Shown here: in pieces, positions 45,072 to 54,421 of the stretch
Numbering within the stretch: the stretch's first letter is position 1
Layout of the letters: each line of letters starts with the position of its first letter
Origin: Marinobacter qingdaonensis
Lineage (GTDB): Bacteria; Pseudomonadota; Gammaproteobacteria; Pseudomonadales; Oleiphilaceae
DNA length: 64,000 bases
Assembly (NCBI RefSeq): GCF_034555935.1
Contig: NZ_JAYDCJ010000003.1
Span: forward strand, 1,488,001 to 1,552,000
Direction of reading: 5' to 3'
The notes under the pieces: model-generated
The model's input: only the letters and a program-made list of their open reading frames with translations
What the model was told of the DNA's origin: nothing
Database searches by the model: none
Position numbers and translations under genes: made by a program

Positions 45072-46046
45072 TTAATCGGCCTCGGTGCGTGTCAAAGCGT
45101 CTTGCGATACCACGCAATTGCGCCCTGCTGCTTTGCCGGCGTAGAGGGCTTCGTCGGCGCGCTTCATTATTGCGTCGGAGGTGCGGTCCATGGACGAGAA
45201 AGTCGCAACGCCCAGGGTGACCGTAGCATGGAATCTGCGTTCTTCGACTCGAAACTCCATACGCTCAATGTGTTGACGAATGCGCTCCGCAAATGCCACC
45301 GCACTCTCCAGATTGGTATTCGGCAGAATGATGGCAAACTCTTCGCCACCGATTCGACAGCCAACGTCCAGCGGGCGCAGTTCTTTCTGGATCATGCTGG
45401 CGACGTTAACGAGCACGATATCGCCCCCCGCATGACCAAACTGGTCGTTAATATGTTTGAAATGGTCAAAATCAAACATAATTACAGATGTCGGCAAGCC
45501 AGAGCGAAGGAAGCCGGAACGTTGGGCCTCCAGGCGAGTCTTGAAATGTTTTCGGTTGTAGAAACCGGTCATCTCGTCCGTCAGGGAATCCAGGGTCAGC
45601 CGGTCCTCAAGCTCCCTCTGGTAGGTAACATCCCGAATCAGTGCCATGGCTACAGTGACGCCATCCAGGGTGATTCTGTTGATCATGATATCTACCGGCA
45701 CTTCAGTACCATCCGCGCGTACGCCGGAAAAGCGCTTTTGGGCTCCCATGGGGCGGTTTACAGGTTTTTGGAAATAGGCATCGACTTTCTGACGGTGCTT
45801 TCCGCGATGAAGTTCAGGGATGATTGTCATCAAGTCGGCGCCCTTGAGAACATCGACTGGATAGCCGAACATCTCTCCGGTTCGGGAGTTAACCAGTACT
45901 ATTTTGTGGTCTGCGTTTACAATAACTACCGCGTCGGGCAGCGACTCAATGAATGGCAACAGATGCTCGGAGGTCGTGACGAGTTGATTGTTATTTTTCT
46001 TGGTGGGCATTGGCCGGAATCCCGAGAACAAGTCATGAATGCACAT
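45072..46046 (-). CDS. PAS-GGDEF diguanylate cyclase
   Basis: 324 aa. A PAS domain (about 25-130: LPDAVVIVNADHKIVLVNSR, then YQRELEDRL) is followed by a GGDEF domain with DSLTDEMTGFYNRKHF and the intact active site RIGGEEFAII, so c-di-GMP synthesis is expected. No transmembrane segment. No I-site RxxD is obvious. A Met 12 codons in (46010) is an alternative start; the 46046 start is kept because it is as well placed. Confidence 0.9.
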   Translation of the reverse strand: MCIHDLFSGFRPMPTKKNNNQLVTTSEHLLPFIESLPDAVVIVNADHKIVLVNSRTGEMFGYPVDVLKGADLMTIIPELHRGKHRQKVDAYFQKPVNRPMGAQKRFSGVRADGTEVPVDIMINRITLDGVTVAMALIRDVTYQRELEDRLTLDSLTDEMTGFYNRKHFKTRLEAQRSGFLRSGLPTSVIMFDFDHFKHINDQFGHAGGDIVLVNVASMIQKELRPLDVGCRIGGEEFAIILPNTNLESAVAFAERIRQHIERMEFRVEERRFHATVTLGVATFSSMDRTSDAIMKRADEALYAGKAAGRNCVVSQDALTRTEAD

Positions 46047-46113
46047 TCATTACTATAAGCGCCCTGATGCCGAATTCTACCTTTTTCTCAACACACTGAG
46101 CAGGAGCCCTACC

Positions 46114-46566
46114 ATGGCGGAATCATCACTCAAGGACCAACTGAACAGCGCGGTAAAAAATGCCATGCGGGCGAAGGACAAAGGGCGGCTGGTGACCCTG
46201 CGCATGGCCCAGGCGGCGGTCAAGCAGATCGAGATCGATGAGCGTCGGGAACTGGCCGACGAGGATGTGCTCAAGGTGCTGGAGAAGATGCTCAAGCAAC
46301 GCCGAGACGCCGCCAGTCAGTACGACGATGCCGGCCGTACAGAGCTGGCGGATAAGGAGCGGGCCGAAATGGAGATCCTTGAGGAGTTCATGCCTGCCGC
46401 CCTGACCGAGGACGACCTGGACGCCCTGATCCGCTCCTCAATCAACGCCACCGGCGCCCAAGGCATGCAGGACATGGGCAAGGTGATGAACGACCTGCGC
46501 CCGCAGGTGTTGGGTCGTGTCGATATGGGGCAGTTGAGCAAGAAGGTGAAGGCGGCGCTGGCGTAG
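46114..46566 (+). CDS. YqeY/GatB-tail domain protein
   Basis: 150 aa from ATG 46114 (CAGGAG upstream). Family motifs LKDQLNSAVKNAMRAKDKGR, EIDERRELADEDVLKVLEKM, and RPQVLGRVDMGQLSKKVKAAL. Related to the C-terminal domain of GatB, probably interacting with tRNA or the aspartyl/glutamyl-tRNA amidotransferase machinery; in many genomes it neighbours rpsU and dnaG, but not here. Conserved housekeeping-type gene. Confidence 0.93.
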   Translation: MAESSLKDQLNSAVKNAMRAKDKGRLVTLRMAQAAVKQIEIDERRELADEDVLKVLEKMLKQRRDAASQYDDAGRTELADKERAEMEILEEFMPAALTEDDLDALIRSSINATGAQGMQDMGKVMNDLRPQVLGRVDMGQLSKKVKAALA

Positions 46567-46580
46567 ACCGAAATCACGGG

Positions 46581-47432
46581 CTACCAGTCGAGCCGAATGC
46601 GCCCGAACAACGCATCGCCCAGGGTTCGATCCACGGTGCCCAACCCCAGATCCCGATATTCCACGCGCGTGTCCAGGCTTCCGCCCAATCCTAGTGTGAC
46701 CCCCGGCCGCCAGCGGCGAGCCGGGCTGACCCGATAGGTCAGCTCCGCCCGCCACTCGCACAGGTAGAGCGCGCTTTGCACGGCCCGATCCGAGTCCAGG
46801 GTGGCCCAGCGATCGCCCACGCGCTCGATCCGAGCGGCCAGCTTCTGGCCCGGGCTCTGCCAGCGCAGCAACACCGGCAGGTCCACCAGCCAGTGGCCAT
46901 GGCCGGTTGTTGAGGCCCAGCGCAGCCGGGGCAGCCAGCCAAACGACCCGAACCGGTGATCGCCGCCAATCCCGACGCTGAACGGTGAGCCGTCGGCCAT
47001 GGCCCGGAAGGCCGCGACCTGGCCATTCACCGCTTTGTGGTGAAAATCCTGATACTTGAACATGTTGGAGGTGCCGGCCAGGCCGGCGCGAGCTGCCATG
47101 CGGTAACGTCCCCACTGCCATTGGCCGCCGGCGGTGACCCGATGCAGGTGGCCGTTGTGGGCGGGTTCGCCGGCGCGCAGGCGCAGGGGTTGGTAATCGT
47201 AATCGAGACCCAGGTCGCCACCTGTGACCTGGCGGCGCCAGCCCAACGCGCGCTGGGATCGGCTCACCTCGCTGGCGGAGGTGGCATGCTCGGGCCAGTC
47301 GTAGGCTTGCCAGTGGCGGTAGGACAGGTACCAGGCCTCCGAGGCTTTGGCCGCGCCGGAGGCAGCCAGGGCGGCCAGCAGAGCCAGCGCCAGTGGGTAA
47401 CGCCCGGGTGTTCGCGAACCTGTGAAATGCAT
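46581..47432 (-). CDS. Exported protein, likely outer-membrane beta-barrel
   Basis: 283 aa from ATG 47432. Signal peptide ends KASEA. The rest alternates polar and aromatic residues (YQPLRLRAGEPAHNGHLHRV, QWQWGRYRMAARAGLAG, RAELTYRVSPARRW) and ends in FGRIRLDW, the aromatic C-terminal signature of outer-membrane barrels. No family assigned. Divergent from the VWA gene at 47492. Confidence 0.7.
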   Translation of the reverse strand: MHFTGSRTPGRYPLALALLAALAASGAAKASEAWYLSYRHWQAYDWPEHATSASEVSRSQRALGWRRQVTGGDLGLDYDYQPLRLRAGEPAHNGHLHRVTAGGQWQWGRYRMAARAGLAGTSNMFKYQDFHHKAVNGQVAAFRAMADGSPFSVGIGGDHRFGSFGWLPRLRWASTTGHGHWLVDLPVLLRWQSPGQKLAARIERVGDRWATLDSDRAVQSALYLCEWRAELTYRVSPARRWRPGVTLGLGGSLDTRVEYRDLGLGTVDRTLGDALFGRIRLDW

Positions 47433-47491
47433 GGGATTTGCCCTACGCTTGTAGCCATAACCTGGCCAGTGCAAGCGGTGTCCAAACGCCT

Positions 47492-48187
47492 ATGTCCGAC
47501 AAAGAACTGCGCACCAAATCTGACAAGCAATCCATCGATCAGTTTATCCATCAGGTCCAGAAATTGCCCAAGGGTGGCGCTGGGCAGGGGCGGCTGCTGT
47601 TTGCCCTGGATGCCACCGCCAGCCGAGAGGCCACCTGGGACCAGGCCTGCCACCTGCAGAGCGAGCTGTTTCTGGCGGCGCAGGATCTGGGCGGGCTGGC
47701 CATCCAGCTGTGTTATTACCGGGGCTTCCGCGAGTTCAAATCCACCCGCTTCGTCACCGAGACCAGTCAGTTGCTGAACCTGATGAACGGGGTCACCTGC
47801 CTGGGAGGGCACACCCAGATCAGCCGGGTGCTGGCCCACGCTGTCAAGGAGACCCGGGCGGAGCCGGTGAAGGCGGTGATTTTCATTGGCGACTGCTGCG
47901 AGGAGCCGGTGGACGAGCTGTGCCACAGCGCGGGCGAGCTTGGCATGCTGCGCACCCCGGTGTTCATGTTTCACGAGGGCAACGATGCCCACGCCCGGGC
48001 GGTGTTCCAGCAGGTGAGCAAGCTCTCCGGCGGGGCGTACGCGCCGTTCGATCGCAACAGCCCACAGATGCTGAAGGATCTTATGGCCGCGGTTGCGGTC
48101 TATGCGTCCGGGGGCGCCAAGGCCCTGGAGGATTTTTCCAGCCGCAGTTCGGCCGAGGTGAAGCGCCTGAGCAAGCAGATCCGATAG
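47492..48187 (+). CDS. VWA-domain-like protein
   Basis: 231 aa from ATG 47492. A von Willebrand A-type fold is suggested by LLFALDATASREATWDQACH (D-x-T/S-x-S-like MIDAS start), VKAVIFIGDCCEEPVDELCH, and TPVFMFHEGNDAHARAVFQQ. No signal peptide, so cytoplasmic. Precedes the DnaJ-like gene by 45 nt; the two are probably co-transcribed. Function unknown. Confidence 0.8.
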   Translation: MSDKELRTKSDKQSIDQFIHQVQKLPKGGAGQGRLLFALDATASREATWDQACHLQSELFLAAQDLGGLAIQLCYYRGFREFKSTRFVTETSQLLNLMNGVTCLGGHTQISRVLAHAVKETRAEPVKAVIFIGDCCEEPVDELCHSAGELGMLRTPVFMFHEGNDAHARAVFQQVSKLSGGAYAPFDRNSPQMLKDLMAAVAVYASGGAKALEDFSSRSSAEVKRLSKQIR

Positions 48188-48232
48188 CGCGTAAGACATT
48201 GATAGCATGGGTCAATCAGCCCGGAGTACTGA

Positions 48233-48961
48233 GTGCAGATAACGCTACTGTTTCTTGTGATGGCGCTGTTTGCAGCCTTGTGGCTGCGCAGCCTGCCGCG
48301 TAACCGGCGCGGGCCCGCGGCCATTCGGCTGGCCTTGATGGTGGGGATCGTGATTGTAGTGCTGCTGGCGGTGACCGGTCGGCTGCATTTCATTTTTGCC
48401 CTGGCCGCGTTCCTCTACCCCCTGCTGCGCCGGGTGCTGCCGGCGCTGTTGATGGGGCGCATGGCTGGCGCTGGCAATGGCGGCGCCAAGGCCAAGCCGG
48501 GCAATCAGTCCCATGTGTCCGGCGACATTCTGGAGATGACCCTGGATCACGACTCCGGTGCCATGAGCGGCAAGGTCACCAAGGGCCCCATGGCCGGTCG
48601 GGAACTGTCGGAGCTGAGTGAGCCGGAGTTCCTGGAATTGCTGCGCTATTGCCGGCAGCACGATGAGGACTCCGCCCGGCTGCTGGAAACCTACCTCGAC
48701 CACCGCTTCGGCGACTCCTGGCGCGCCGATGCCGAGGCCGACGCCGCGGGCGAATCCGCCGGTACCAATGGCTCGGGCAATGGCTCTGGTCCGCTGACCG
48801 AAAGCGAAGCTCTGGATATTCTCGGTCTCGAGCCCGGCGCCAGCCGGGAAGACATCATCCAGGCGCATCGCCGGATGATGCAGAAAGTGCACCCGGACCA
48901 CGGTGGCAGCAATTACCTGGCCGCCCGCATCAATGAAGCCAAGGAGTGTCTGTTGGATTAG
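48233..48961 (+). CDS. Membrane-anchored DnaJ-domain protein
   Basis: 242 aa starting at GTG 48233. Two N-terminal membrane helices (ITLLFLVMALFAALWL, LALMVGIVIVVLLAV plus FIFALAAFLYPLL), a soluble middle, and a C-terminal J-domain (about 185-242) with the HPD motif in QKVHPDHGGSNYLAARINEA. Resembles TIM14/DjlA-type J-proteins that recruit DnaK to the membrane. Downstream of the VWA gene. Confidence 0.87.
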   Translation: MQITLLFLVMALFAALWLRSLPRNRRGPAAIRLALMVGIVIVVLLAVTGRLHFIFALAAFLYPLLRRVLPALLMGRMAGAGNGGAKAKPGNQSHVSGDILEMTLDHDSGAMSGKVTKGPMAGRELSELSEPEFLELLRYCRQHDEDSARLLETYLDHRFGDSWRADAEADAAGESAGTNGSGNGSGPLTESEALDILGLEPGASREDIIQAHRRMMQKVHPDHGGSNYLAARINEAKECLLD

Positions 48962-49079
48962 GCAACGGATGGTCTTAAACGCCGCGCCATAGACCTGGAT
49001 CAAGTTAGCCGGCGTGCCTTTGTACTATGCTTTAAAAAGCGCTTCTGCTGGCTAGCCTGTCACCGGACGGGAGGGTGAG

Positions 49080-50189
49080 ATGCGACGGAGTCTCGTGGAG
49101 TTTGCGTTATCGGTGGGTCTTGGCGTGGTGCTTGGCATGACCAGTGCCTCAGCCCAAAATTTTGCCGGTTCCGAAAGCTGTAAAGCCTGCCATCAGCAGA
49201 TTTTCGAGCAGTATGAGCAGTCGGGTCACCCCTACAAGATTCAGGCTGTGCAGGGCGGGCCTCCTGAGTACCCCTCCGGCACCTCACCCGGCGTACCTCA
49301 TCCGCCGCTGGATGAAGGCTGGAAATCCATCAGCTACGTGATAGGCGGGTTTGCCTGGAAAGCGCGTTTCCTTGATAAGCAGGGTTATATCCTCACCGGC
49401 GAAAACCGGCAGTACAATTTACCCAATGCCAGTCTTGGCACCGAGGCTCACTGGACCGCCTACGATGGCGGCGAGGCATCCCGGAAGCCTTACGATTGCG
49501 GCGCCTGTCACACCACGGGGTGGATGGCCTCGGGCGAACAGGGGCCACACCAGGACGGCTTGCCGGGCATTCATGGAACCTGGTCAGAACCGGGCGTCAC
49601 CTGTGAAGCCTGCCATGGCGCCAGCGCCGCGCACCTTGCCAGCCCCTCCGAGGTCAAGCCGACAACCGAGGAAAATTGCGGTTCCTGCCACGCTCGGGGT
49701 GATCCTGGCCAGATCGACGCGAAAGATGGACTCATCCGGCACCATGAGCAATACGAGGACCTGCTGGCCTCTCCCCACAAAACCCTGGCCTGCGGCACCT
49801 GCCACGACCCGCATAAAAGCACCGTCTATCAGGCCGGTGGTTATCTGGGCGATGAACAAACCTGCAAGGGATGCCATCAGAACGTTGAGATTAAACTGGC
49901 CGCCAAAAAAGACGCTGGGTGCCAGGCATGCCATATGCCCCATGCCGTGAAAACCGCAGTATCCAAGACCGTGTCTTATGTTGACGGGGACGTGCCAAAA
50001 GGGGATCTCAGAACTCATATCCACCGAATCAGCACCGATCTTGACTGGAAGATGTTTACGGATGACGGCCAGTTTGTCCGTAAGGATGAAGAAGGTAAGG
50101 CATACATTACTTTGGATTACGCGTGCTTGTCCTGTCACGTCGACAAGGACAGGAAATGGGCTCAAGCCTATGCAGAAAAAGTCCATTGA
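49080..50189 (+). CDS. Octaheme periplasmic cytochrome c
   Basis: 369 aa. Signal peptide ends SASAQ. Eight CxxCH haem motifs: residues 34-38, 140-144, 175-179, 200-204, 238-242, 262-266, 281-285 and 349-353. Spacing is irregular and the motifs are surrounded by extra His residues that may be distal ligands. It belongs to the broad multihaem family of cytochrome c554 and tetrathionate-type reductases but no member is named with confidence. Its end overlaps the next gene by 20 nt, coupling it to the NqrC-like protein. Confidence 0.9.
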   Translation: MRRSLVEFALSVGLGVVLGMTSASAQNFAGSESCKACHQQIFEQYEQSGHPYKIQAVQGGPPEYPSGTSPGVPHPPLDEGWKSISYVIGGFAWKARFLDKQGYILTGENRQYNLPNASLGTEAHWTAYDGGEASRKPYDCGACHTTGWMASGEQGPHQDGLPGIHGTWSEPGVTCEACHGASAAHLASPSEVKPTTEENCGSCHARGDPGQIDAKDGLIRHHEQYEDLLASPHKTLACGTCHDPHKSTVYQAGGYLGDEQTCKGCHQNVEIKLAAKKDAGCQACHMPHAVKTAVSKTVSYVDGDVPKGDLRTHIHRISTDLDWKMFTDDGQFVRKDEEGKAYITLDYACLSCHVDKDRKWAQAYAEKVH

Positions 50190-51042
50190 TCCGCCTGCGA
50201 ATGCAGACGTCGAGGGCGAACCGGCCAAGCCAACGGGCCTGTTTGGCGCATTTCGGGCACTGCCGAAGGACAGCGCCCCAAAAGCGTTGCTGGTTGCTCT
50301 GATTGTCAGTGTTATCGGTGGCTACCTGGTGTCCAGCTCAGCGGTGTTGTTGAAACCCCGGTACTTGGCCAACCAGGAGCGGGAACAGCAGGCGTATTTG
50401 CTCGAGATCGTCAAACGCCAGCCCGGGATGGAGGGGCTGTTTGAGGCCATTGAAGCGGACCAGGTAAGCGCGCAGGTCGTTGATTTGGAAACGGGAGAGC
50501 ATCTGCCAGAGTTGGATCCCGGAGAGTTTGATCAGCGACAGGCGGCCAAGGATCCGGCGCAGAGCGTTGCGATTCCCGCCAATCGGGATCTGGCTAACAT
50601 CAAACGACGGGAAAAGTACGCCAAGATTTTTCAGGTTAGAACCGACGATGAGTTGAAAATGATCATCTTGCCGGTTTACGGAAGGGGGTTTACCTCCACG
50701 CTGCACGGTTATCTTGGGCTGGCGGCCGACGGTAACTCGGTCGTTGCTCTCAGCTTTTATGAGCAATCCGAAACGCCAGGACTGGGAGGGCGAGTCAGTG
50801 ACCAGGATTGGCTGGATCTGTGGCGGGGCAAAAAGGTACGCGACCCGGCTGGAAACGTACGCATTGGTGTGGCCCGGGGAACGGTGCTCGCTTCCAGTCC
50901 GGCGGCACCTTACGAAGTGGATGCAATATCCGGCGCTACCTGGACCAGCCGGAGTGTGACGGGACTGCTGCGGTTCTGGCTTGGGGACGATGGTTACGGG
51001 CCCTATCTGGAGAACCTGAGATCCGAGCGGGCCGGTTCATGA
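50170..51042 (+). CDS. Stand-alone NqrC-like flavoprotein (FMN-binding domain)
   Basis: 290 aa from ATG 50170, which lies inside the cytochrome gene. A single N-terminal helix (ALLVALIVSVIGGYLVSSSA) anchors it; the rest is periplasmic. The FMN-binding domain has GRGFTSTLHGYLGLAADGN, YEQSETPGLGGRVSD, and the flavinylation motif DAISGATWTS, with Thr257 the expected covalent FMN site added by ApbE. This matches NqrC of the Na+-translocating NADH:quinone reductase, but no nqr or rnf genes adjoin. Paired with an octaheme cytochrome, it probably passes electrons across or along the membrane to the haem chain. Confidence 0.85.
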   Translation: MQKKSIDPPANADVEGEPAKPTGLFGAFRALPKDSAPKALLVALIVSVIGGYLVSSSAVLLKPRYLANQEREQQAYLLEIVKRQPGMEGLFEAIEADQVSAQVVDLETGEHLPELDPGEFDQRQAAKDPAQSVAIPANRDLANIKRREKYAKIFQVRTDDELKMIILPVYGRGFTSTLHGYLGLAADGNSVVALSFYEQSETPGLGGRVSDQDWLDLWRGKKVRDPAGNVRIGVARGTVLASSPAAPYEVDAISGATWTSRSVTGLLRFWLGDDGYGPYLENLRSERAGS

Positions 51043-51064
51043 ATGGTCGCCCGGCAAGGTCCCG

Positions 51065-51556
51065 TTAGGTGCAGACTGTGACCGCATCCCCCAGCGCCAG
51101 CTCGCCGCCTTCCACCACCCGGGTGGTGATGCCGCCGTGGCCCCGCATGGCGTTGTAGCCGCCCGGCCCCAGGGCCGTTTCCATCTTGCTGCACGGGTGG
51201 CACAGGCCGGTGTACTCCAGCACCACGCTGCCGATGCGGAAGGTTTTGCCCTTCAGCGCCAGCAGGTTCAACCCGGACACCACGATGTTGCGGCGGAACA
51301 CCTCGGGACCAAGGGCCTCCCGGTTCAGGCAGGAGGCGATGGCGTGCAGGTGTTCCTGTTGAATCAGGGTGACCTGCCGTTTGCTGGCCGCCCGGCCCTT
51401 GAATCGATCGCCGTCCAGGCCGGTGCCCGGGCTGACGGTCACCCGGTCGACCGTCGCCATGGCTTCGCCTCGGGCAGGGCGAACACCGATCCATTCAACC
51501 CGCCCGGTCTGGGGCAGGGTGTCGAGCAGGGTTTGGAGGGGCGTTGATTCGGGCAT
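51065..51556 (-). CDS. MOSC-domain protein
   Basis: 163 aa from ATG 51556 (AAGGA 9 nt upstream); a TTG three codons earlier overlaps the VOC stop. MOSC family motifs: GDRFKGRAASKRQVTLIQQE, NIVVSGLNLLALKGKTFRIG, and the Cys-containing YTGLCHPCSKM. Such proteins bind a molybdenum cofactor or transfer sulphur. Translationally coupled to the VOC gene upstream. Confidence 0.88.
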   Translation of the reverse strand: MPESTPLQTLLDTLPQTGRVEWIGVRPARGEAMATVDRVTVSPGTGLDGDRFKGRAASKRQVTLIQQEHLHAIASCLNREALGPEVFRRNIVVSGLNLLALKGKTFRIGSVVLEYTGLCHPCSKMETALGPGGYNAMRGHGGITTRVVEGGELALGDAVTVCT

Positions 51557-51561
51557 GGCGT

Positions 51562-51990
51562 TCAATCCTTGGCAAACAGCTGGTTTTTATCCTTGAACGC
51601 CTTGAACTCCAGGGCGTTGCCGCAGGGGTCGAACAGGAACATGGTGGCCTGTTCGCCCACCTGGCCCTGGAAGCGCACGTAGGGCTCGATCACAAAGTCG
51701 GTGCCCCGTGCTTGCAGACGATCGGCCAGCGCCTCCCATTCCGGCCAGTCCAGCACCACGCCAAAATGCGGCACCGGCACGTCGTGACCGTCCACGGAGT
51801 TGCGGTGGGCGTTGGCCTGGGACTCGGTTTTCGGGTGCTCGTGGATGACCAGTTGGTGGCCGTAAAAATTGAAATCCACCCAATGCTCGCTGGACCGGCC
51901 TTCCTCCAGACCGAACACCTCCCGGTAGAAGTGCCGCGCGCCCGCCAGGTCGTACACGGGAATGGCGAGATGAAACGGTGACAGGCTCAT
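51562..51990 (-). CDS. VOC-family glyoxalase-like protein
   Basis: 142 aa. Two beta-alpha-beta-beta-beta modules: [40 protein letters not shown], then [20 protein letters not shown] and [16 protein letters not shown]. Metal ligand His/Glu pairs are present, so a dioxygenase, isomerase or glyoxalase-type enzyme; the substrate is unknown. Its stop overlaps the possible TTG start of the MOSC gene. Confidence 0.88.
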   Translation of the reverse strand: MSLSPFHLAIPVYDLAGARHFYREVFGLEEGRSSEHWVDFNFYGHQLVIHEHPKTESQANAHRNSVDGHDVPVPHFGVVLDWPEWEALADRLQARGTDFVIEPYVRFQGQVGEQATMFLFDPCGNALEFKAFKDKNQLFAKD

Positions 51991-52091
51991 AACTTGCTCC
52001 CTTTTTTAACCCCATTCTGAAACCCTTGCTAAAGCTCTCCCGAGCCCCAGCCCGGGTTCGATGGCATCGAGGCCCAGTATAGGCGAGTCGG

Positions 52092-53078
52092 TCAGTTCGC
52101 GAGACCCTGGCGCAGGCGTTGGGTGGCTCGCAGTATCAGGGCTTCTTCGGCGCTGTCCGGGGTCATGTCGCGGGTTTTCTCGAGCAGGGCCAGGGCCTCG
52201 TCGTGGCCATCCTCGCCGTCCACTTTCAGTCGGGCCCGGGCGTATTCGTAATACACGGCTGGGTAATGGGGCGCCAGGTCGATGGCCTCGGTGAACAGGG
52301 TTTCCATCTCCGACTCCTTAGCGCCGTAGGTCAGTCGGGCCACCAGGCTGCCGGCTTTCTCGATGATGCCTGCGTGCACGCCGGCGTACAGGGTCAGGGC
52401 GTAGATGTTGTCCGGGTTTTCCTCCAGCAGGGTGGTCAGGGTGTCCTTCACCTCCGAGGTATACCCGGTGGCGATGGCCTCGGACGCGGACAGCTGCTCC
52501 AGAATGCGGGCTTTGCCGTAGGCGTTGCCGAAGCGGATCATCGGGTGGTCGGGCGCCTTGGGCATGATGTCCCGGGTCCGATGGATCACTTCCTCAAGCA
52601 GCCGCTGGCGGGTGCTCTCATCGGTCTCCACCAGGGTTGCGTACAGCGCCTGGGCGTAGAGGGCGGGGAAATAACCGGCCGGACCCAGGGCCATGCCCAG
52701 CTCCCGCGCTTGCTGGAACTGGCCGTTGAAGAGCAGGCTCCAGGTCCGTCGCAGTTGTTCGGCGTAAGCGTCGAAATGGTCGCTGGGCTCGCCCTCGGCG
52801 AGGAAGGCGAGTTCCGGGTGTGTTTCCGGGAGGGCCTGCAGGTGCTGGCGGGTGAGTTCGTACAGCTCAGGCCAGCGTTCGGCATCGGCCTTCAGGGTGT
52901 CGGTGGTGGGCAGGGGGCCGCGAAAGCCGCCGGTCAGGTCCTGCCAGTGATGGCCCAGGGAGTCCTCGGAGTAGTCGAAAGACGTCAGTGTCTCCGGGTA
53001 GGGCTGCCAGTCCCCGGCGGCGAGAACGGGCTGGGTGGCCAGCAGCAGGGCGGTCAGGAACAGCGTTGGTTTCAGCAT
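52092..53078 (-). CDS. Secreted TPR-like protein
   Basis: 328 aa from ATG 53078. Signal peptide ends PVLAAG. The rest is alpha-helical with repeats resembling tetratricopeptide units: QLRRTWSLLFNGQFQQAREL, GYFPALYAQALYATLVETDE, TEAIDLAPHYPAVYYEYARA, and DEALALLEKTRDMTPDSAEE. Periplasmic or lipid-associated; partner unknown. Confidence 0.85.
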   Translation of the reverse strand: MLKPTLFLTALLLATQPVLAAGDWQPYPETLTSFDYSEDSLGHHWQDLTGGFRGPLPTTDTLKADAERWPELYELTRQHLQALPETHPELAFLAEGEPSDHFDAYAEQLRRTWSLLFNGQFQQARELGMALGPAGYFPALYAQALYATLVETDESTRQRLLEEVIHRTRDIMPKAPDHPMIRFGNAYGKARILEQLSASEAIATGYTSEVKDTLTTLLEENPDNIYALTLYAGVHAGIIEKAGSLVARLTYGAKESEMETLFTEAIDLAPHYPAVYYEYARARLKVDGEDGHDEALALLEKTRDMTPDSAEEALILRATQRLRQGLAN

Positions 53079-53194
53079 GATGGGGCTACCTCCATTTTCC
53101 ACTAGAGGAACACAGCGCCCCAACGCTGGCATTGGCCCTTCGCCACCCCGGCATCAGCGCCGCTGCCAATTGCCGGCGCTGCCGTCCGCGGGCG

Positions 53195-53749
53195 TTAATC
53201 CCGGCTGGCTGCCGCCAACGCCTGAACGCAGCGCTGGAACAAACGGGCTGAGAAAAACGGGTGCTCGCCGTGCTCCTCCGCCACCAGCAGCCGCCCCCCG
53301 GATTCGCACAGACCGCCCTCGATCATCAGGTTGTCGGCCAGCTCGAAATCCTCCACCGCGTGGCCCAGGGCATCCTGGTCCCGGGCGCCCGCGCGCTCGC
53401 GGCAAGTGCGGCGCTCCAGGGTAAAGCCGAAGGCCGGCTTGCCCTGACCTATCATGTAGCCCACCTCAAACACCGTGCCCGGGTCGGCGCTGACACCCCG
53501 GAACGGCGTCAGGTTGGCGATGATGGCGTCGCAGCTGTCCATCAGGGCCCGGTTAGCGCGGTAGATGCGGTGGCCGCGGTCAGGCTTGGCCTCGTCGTCG
53601 GCAAAGGCCAGTTCGGTGTCCAGCGGGTCCACGCCTTCGAACCCCCGCTCAAGCAGCAGGCGCTTTTTCTCGGCCACGATGGCCCGGTGTTGTTCGGCCG
53701 GGAAGAAGACTTCCGGGCCAGCCAGGTAGATGCGGATTGGCTGTGGCAT
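53195..53749 (-). CDS. Nucleoside 2-deoxyribosyltransferase-like protein
   Basis: 184 aa. Family motifs: IRIYLAGPEVFFPAEQ at the start, IYRANRALMDSCDAIIANL with the Asp typical of the family, and TVFEVGYMIGQGKPAFGF carrying the catalytic Glu. Transfers deoxyribose between bases or hydrolyses nucleotides (Rcl-like). Directly downstream of tenA with a 3-nt gap, so possibly part of base/thiamin salvage. Confidence 0.9.
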   Translation of the reverse strand: MPQPIRIYLAGPEVFFPAEQHRAIVAEKKRLLLERGFEGVDPLDTELAFADDEAKPDRGHRIYRANRALMDSCDAIIANLTPFRGVSADPGTVFEVGYMIGQGKPAFGFTLERRTCRERAGARDQDALGHAVEDFELADNLMIEGGLCESGGRLLVAEEHGEHPFFSARLFQRCVQALAAASRD

Positions 53750-53752
53750 GGG

Positions 53753-54421
53753 TCAGTCGCTCAGGGTGAGGCCCATGTTCCAGAAGTCGATCTCCAGCCG
53801 GGTGGCGTCCCGGAAGATGCGGGTCAGCTGCTCGAACCGGCCGGGGGAGACATCGGCCAGGCGCTCATCCAGCCAGCGGATCTCGGCCTGCATGGCGTCC
53901 TGGAATTCCTCGCTCTCGTACATGGCAATCCAGGCGTCGTAGGGGTTGGCGTCGCCGCGTACCGTGGCCTCGCGGCTGTTCAGCCAGTTGGCAATTTCGC
54001 CGTAGCCGACCATGCAGGGCGACAGGGCCACGTGCAGGTCGAGCAGGTCGCCCCGGTTGCCGGTATCCAGCACATAGCGGGTGTAGGCCAGGGTGGCGCG
54101 GGCTTCCGGCAGGTTCGCCAGTTCCTCTTCGGAAATGCCCCATTCCCGGCAATACTCGATGTGCAGGCCGAGCTCGGTATCGACAATGGCCTGCAAGCCG
54201 TCCTTGGCCTGGCGCAGGTCCGACAGAGTCGGGCTCTTGTAGGCGGCCAGGGCGAAGGCGCGGGCAAACTGGATCAGGAACAGGTAGTCCTGCTTGAGAT
54301 AGTGCTGGAAGGCTTCCGGGGCGAGCGACCCATCGCCCAGTTGCTGCACGAACCGGTGCTCGATGTAGTCACGCCACTCCCCGGCGCAGCTGTCTCTCAG
54401 GTCACTGAATTGGTAGGGCAT
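53753..54421 (-). CDS. tenA: Aminopyrimidine aminohydrolase TenA
   Basis: 222 aa, normal for TenA. Conserved stretches: HPFVQQL-type start (EHRFVQQLGDGSLAPEAFQH), YLKQDYLFLIQFARAFALAA, and LSPCMVGYGEIANWL with catalytic Cys136. Salvages thiamin pyrimidine breakdown products. No TPP riboswitch was recognised upstream. Gap of 3 nt to the deoxyribosyltransferase-like gene. Confidence 0.92.
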   Translation of the reverse strand: MPYQFSDLRDSCAGEWRDYIEHRFVQQLGDGSLAPEAFQHYLKQDYLFLIQFARAFALAAYKSPTLSDLRQAKDGLQAIVDTELGLHIEYCREWGISEEELANLPEARATLAYTRYVLDTGNRGDLLDLHVALSPCMVGYGEIANWLNSREATVRGDANPYDAWIAMYESEEFQDAMQAEIRWLDERLADVSPGRFEQLTRIFRDATRLEIDFWNMGLTLSD

